Shown piece after piece: positions 6,901 to 7,536 of a DNA stretch of 7,536 nt. The translations under genes and the position numbers were made by a program. Numbering within the stretch: the stretch's first letter is position 1; each line of letters starts with the position of its first letter. A model generated the notes under the pieces. The model saw only the letters and a program-made list of their open reading frames with translations, was not told the DNA's origin and ran no database searches. Source of the DNA: Candidatus Onthomorpha intestinigallinarum (GTDB lineage: Bacteria > Bacteroidota > Bacteroidia > Bacteroidales > P3); NCBI GenBank assembly GCA_019114015.1, contig DXGG01000013.1, positions 1 to 7,536 of the forward strand, given 5' to 3'.

Positions 6901-7536
6901 TCAAGTATAAAATCCACCTCAGGACAAAAAACCTTCGCGGCCTTGTAATGGGCGATAGTCTCGACTATCGAATAATCCAATGAAAATGCAGCCCTTATCA
7001 AATCCTCCCCGTAACCTGTTGAACATGCAGCCAGGACATCGGGTCTTGCCCCGCTCTGTTCACATGCCTTGTCAAACCGCTCCAAGGCCGCAACGGTCGC
7101 CTCCAACGAATTGCCTCCGTTTTTGGAATAATCGAAAAACAATATGTTGTCTTCCATGTCGGAAACAACCACCTTGGTAGTTGTGGAACCTGAATCTATA
7201 CCCAGAAAACAGCCTCCCTCAAATCCTTTCAAATCCCTCCTCTTCTCCATCCTGCGTTTTTCGGAAAGCCAACGGGAATACTCCTGTTCATTTTCAAAAA
7301 CAGGTTCCAACCTGTTGCCCCTGTCATTGTCCTTAAAGTCCTCCAAAGCCTCCAGTTTCCCTATCAACTCACCTGCCGTCAAACAAAAACCCTCTCCTTT
7401 CCCTGAATAAACGCTTCCCATTGCAGGTATGAGATTGGAACAATCAAGACAGACAACATCCTTTGCACTTATATGCAGAAGTTTCACAAATGCCTCCCTC
7501 AAAGACGATATATAGGTCAAAGGTCCTCCGCAAAAC
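3936..7536 (-). CDS. Giant acyl-CoA dehydratase activase / HgdB-like fusion protein, N-terminus off right edge
   Basis: The frame is open from the TAA at 3938-3936 to the right edge: about 1,199 codons visible. Codons before the TTG at 7520-7518 read F-C-G-G-P, and G-G-P-L-T-Y-I-S-S-L-R is a typical late motif of a BcrAD/BadF/HgdC ATPase domain, so the TTG encodes an internal Leu and most of the first ATPase domain is missing. Counting that Leu as residue 1: end of ATPase domain 1 (1-40); linker; ATPase domain 2 (104-366) with G-I-D-S-G-S-T-T-T-K (107-116), D-I-G-G-Q-D (207-212) and the Cys pair C232 (E-A-C-S-S-G-C-G) and C271 (T-R-C-T-V-F), equivalent to the bridging [4Fe-4S] ligands of activases; a CX2CX3C...C motif (C389, C392, C396, C415); a DUF2229/COG3580-like region (about 453-550, with E499...C502-F-P-A-K-L-V-H-A-H); and COG3581/HgdB-like regions with A-R-P-Y-H-T-D (647-653), C724-G-P-D, N842-E-V-C-Y-P, T-G-G-Q-C-R (876-881) and P-F-G-C (1141-1144). 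Known relatives couple ATP hydrolysis to low-potential electron transfer. The substrate of these giant fusions is unknown to me. The gene is convergent with hydE. Confidence 0.92.
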   Translation of the reverse strand, partial: FCGGPLTYISSLREAFVKLLHISAKDVVCLDCSNLIPAMGSVYSGKGEGFCLTAGELIGKLEALEDFKDNDRGNRLEPVFENEQEYSRWLSEKRRMEKRRDLKGFEGGCFLGIDSGSTTTKVVVSDMEDNILFFDYSKNGGNSLEATVAALERFDKACEQSGARPDVLAACSTGYGEDLIRAAFSLDYSIVETIAHYKAAKVFCPEVDFILDIGGQDMKALYIEDGVLNRIEINEACSSGCGSFIETFANTLSYSVADFARLACFAKEPCDLGTRCTVFMNSKVKQFLREGATVADISAGLSYSVVRNCLYKVLKLNSLAIGKNIVVQGGTMKNDSIVKAFENMLSVKVFRSSNPELMGAYGCALYAKEKYLKERKKTAFNGHVSGYTTKEINCRGCENNCMVTKYVFENSMTYHSGNKCEKVFTSRSKFEKGSNIYDYKIERVFAQEKVEDAVMELGVPRVLNMFEDFPFWQSLFSCFGIRLVLSDLSTYEQYEGGLSQVISENICFPAKLVHAHVNNLVEKGLNRIFFPYVVYEKQDDATAANSYNCPIVSSYNTVIKNQLLVYGNDDVKVDNPVFTFKDKRLFVKSFKRYIRQLASEYGHMDCSDDFVERAVEKAARAQMDYEKDVRDKAKEYLDTALGENRMVILLAARPYHTDALIQHKLSTIISDLGVTVISDDLLRGDRTMEMQDTYMISQWAYMNRIVKSAKWVGQQNDTVNYVQLTSFGCGPDAFLLDEVANILKRYNKVCTVIKVDDINNVGSMRLRIRSLIESLKLKKSLDTRVKDFVNTKLFDRQDRERTILAPFFTDYASPFLPEIFEISGYKLEVLPKSDAVSADLGLKYSNNEVCYPATLIVGDMIKALQSGRYDLNTVAVGITQTGGQCRASSYYPIIRKALVDAGFSQVPVVSVTMGTDISNNQPGFRMNWFKVLPIAFSALLFGDCLSKMYHSAVVRVRDKAKAEDLRNSYISRAKPMVLNRNRKAVFSLLKEAVNNFNSLLPKEYVPLKKVGIVGEIFLKFHSFANKDVVSWLISQNMEVLPPTLTSFFTQSFVNRKAKMEYNLDSSKIPDFVFDGFYFFVRKEIERFNNVLSGFRYYSPLEDVFQLADDVKHILPLVTQFGEGWLLPAEIVSYAKQKADAVISLQPFGCIANHIISKGVENRIKQIYPDVELLSLDFDSGVSEVNIVNRLMLLKDSICK

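Overview
The window looks like chromosomal DNA of an anaerobic or fermentative member of the Bacteroidota (Bacteroidetes). The evidence is a promoter of the Bacteroides type (TTTG, 20 bp, TAATTTTG) ahead of the main operon, A/T-rich translation starts without a Shine-Dalgarno sequence, an [FeFe]-hydrogenase maturase and a very large acyl-CoA dehydratase activase-like protein. Genus cannot be assigned from the sequence alone.

Layout. Bases 1-304 (minus) hold the N-terminal 101 codons of a DUF151 / bifunctional-nuclease family gene that runs off the left edge. A 155-bp A/T-rich divergent intergenic region (305-459) follows, with an 8-bp inverted repeat and a Bacteroides-type promoter reading right. 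That promoter drives hppA (460-2874, plus), an ion-pumping membrane pyrophosphatase of the divergent, K+-independent-looking kind. hppA overlaps by 4 bp (ATGA) with hydE (2871-3920, plus), the radical-SAM maturase for the [FeFe]-hydrogenase H-cluster. Only 15 bp after hydE, and convergent with it, is the 3' end of a giant minus-strand gene (3936-7536). It encodes a fused BcrAD/BadF/HgdC-type ATPase plus HgdB-like (DUF2229/COG3580-3581) protein whose N-terminus lies beyond the right edge.

How the genes fit together. hppA would conserve the energy of pyrophosphate as an ion gradient and hydE would help build the hydrogenase active site. Their overlapping arrangement implies co-transcription and probably translational coupling. 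The giant activase-like protein belongs to a superfamily that uses ATP to drive low-potential electrons onto difficult substrates through iron-sulfur clusters; its substrate is unknown. All three suit energy-limited anaerobic metabolism, but a direct functional link between them is inference.

No RNA genes, mobile elements, CRISPR arrays or origins were seen. No new system is clearly present. The most notable points are the hppA-hydE coupling, the mix of ion-specificity residues in the pyrophosphatase, and the giant activase whose apparent TTG start is internal to the gene.
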